A DNA stretch of 64,000 nucleotides from positions 97,424,641 through 97,488,640 of the forward strand of contig JAVGWX010000007.1 in the NCBI GenBank assembly GCA_036924085.1, given 5' to 3'. Source of the stretch: Ariolimax columbianus. Lineage: Eukaryota; Mollusca; Gastropoda; Stylommatophora; Arionidae. Position 1 is the stretch's first letter, and each line of letters starts with the position of its first letter. A program made the translations under genes and the position numbers. Shown here in pieces: positions 63,790 through 64,000 of this stretch. Under the pieces are notes generated by a model. It was not told the origin of the DNA. It saw only the letters and a list, made by a program, of their open reading frames with translations, and ran no database searches.

Positions 63790-64000
63790 TTAGCTGTTTC
63801 TATATTTGATATAATTCTTGGAAATGACGTACTCATCACTGTATTTGATATAATACTTGGAAATGACGTACTCATCACTGTATTTGATATAATACTTGGA
63901 AATGACGTACTCATCACTGTATTTGATATAATACTTGGAAATGACGTACTCATCACTGTATTTGATATAATACTTGGAAATGACGTACTCATCACTGTAT
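63790..64000. repeat. 39-bp minisatellite, cut by window end
   Basis: At least five copies of TATTTGATATAATACTTGGA plus AATGACGTACTCATCACTG. Runs off the window. A multiple of 3, so a minus-strand open frame with repeated MSTSFPSIISNTV appears. Confidence 0.97.

Overview
This is a eukaryotic (animal) window, not a prokaryotic one. It shows multi-exon genes with GT-AG introns, many non-LTR retrotransposons, SINEs, DNA-transposon remnants and about 25 tandem-repeat arrays. The mix of RTE-, CR1/L2- and I-like LINEs, tRNA-derived SINEs and dense minisatellites in AT-rich introns suggests a lophotrochozoan, most likely a mollusc. That assignment is inference.

Only one host gene is visible, on the + strand: the 3' part of RALGAPA, the catalytic alpha subunit of the Ral GTPase-activating protein complex. 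Nine exons were assembled by matching splice phase and family similarity: 9049-9156, 15498-15569, 16977-17100, 20627-20779, 24165-24323, 27690-27817, 30549-30664, 35088-35198 and 58088-58467 (stop). Together they encode about 450 residues, covering the Rap/Ran-GAP domain with its catalytic Asn thumb and a Ser/Lys-rich C-terminal tail. All phases agree. The first intron uses a GC donor, exon 8 is a frame-neutral cassette, and the last intron is about 22.9 kb.

Region by region: 0.15-3.8 kb is a full-length but broken RTE-like LINE (-) with a 7-bp target-site duplication. 3.8-8.8 kb is a nested stack: an old SR2-like RTE element is split by a CR1/L2-like LINE, which itself carries a SINE. 9-35 kb holds exons 1-8, with introns filled by minisatellites, SINE insertions and two 5'-truncated I-like LINEs with RNase H domains, in opposite orientation at 12.7-15.2 kb (-) and 31.2-33.8 kb (+). 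35-58 kb is one giant intron with LINE fragments, a hAT-like miniature element, an RTE-1-like LINE inside a 36-bp array, a miniature piggyBac element, a LINE whose coding sequence has expanded into a 64-bp minisatellite, and a 31-bp satellite split by another LINE. 58-64 kb holds the terminal exon, the presumed 3' UTR and more minisatellites.

The long open frames in the repeat arrays, for example up to 590 codons at 53.8-55.6 kb, are by-products of repeat-unit length and are not treated as genes. The most notable signals are a minisatellite grown from the 3' end and splice donor of a RALGAPA exon, a minisatellite grown from LINE coding sequence, arrays abutting splice sites, repeated retroelement insertion into arrays, and a LINE 5' end carrying YY1- and ETS-like motifs.
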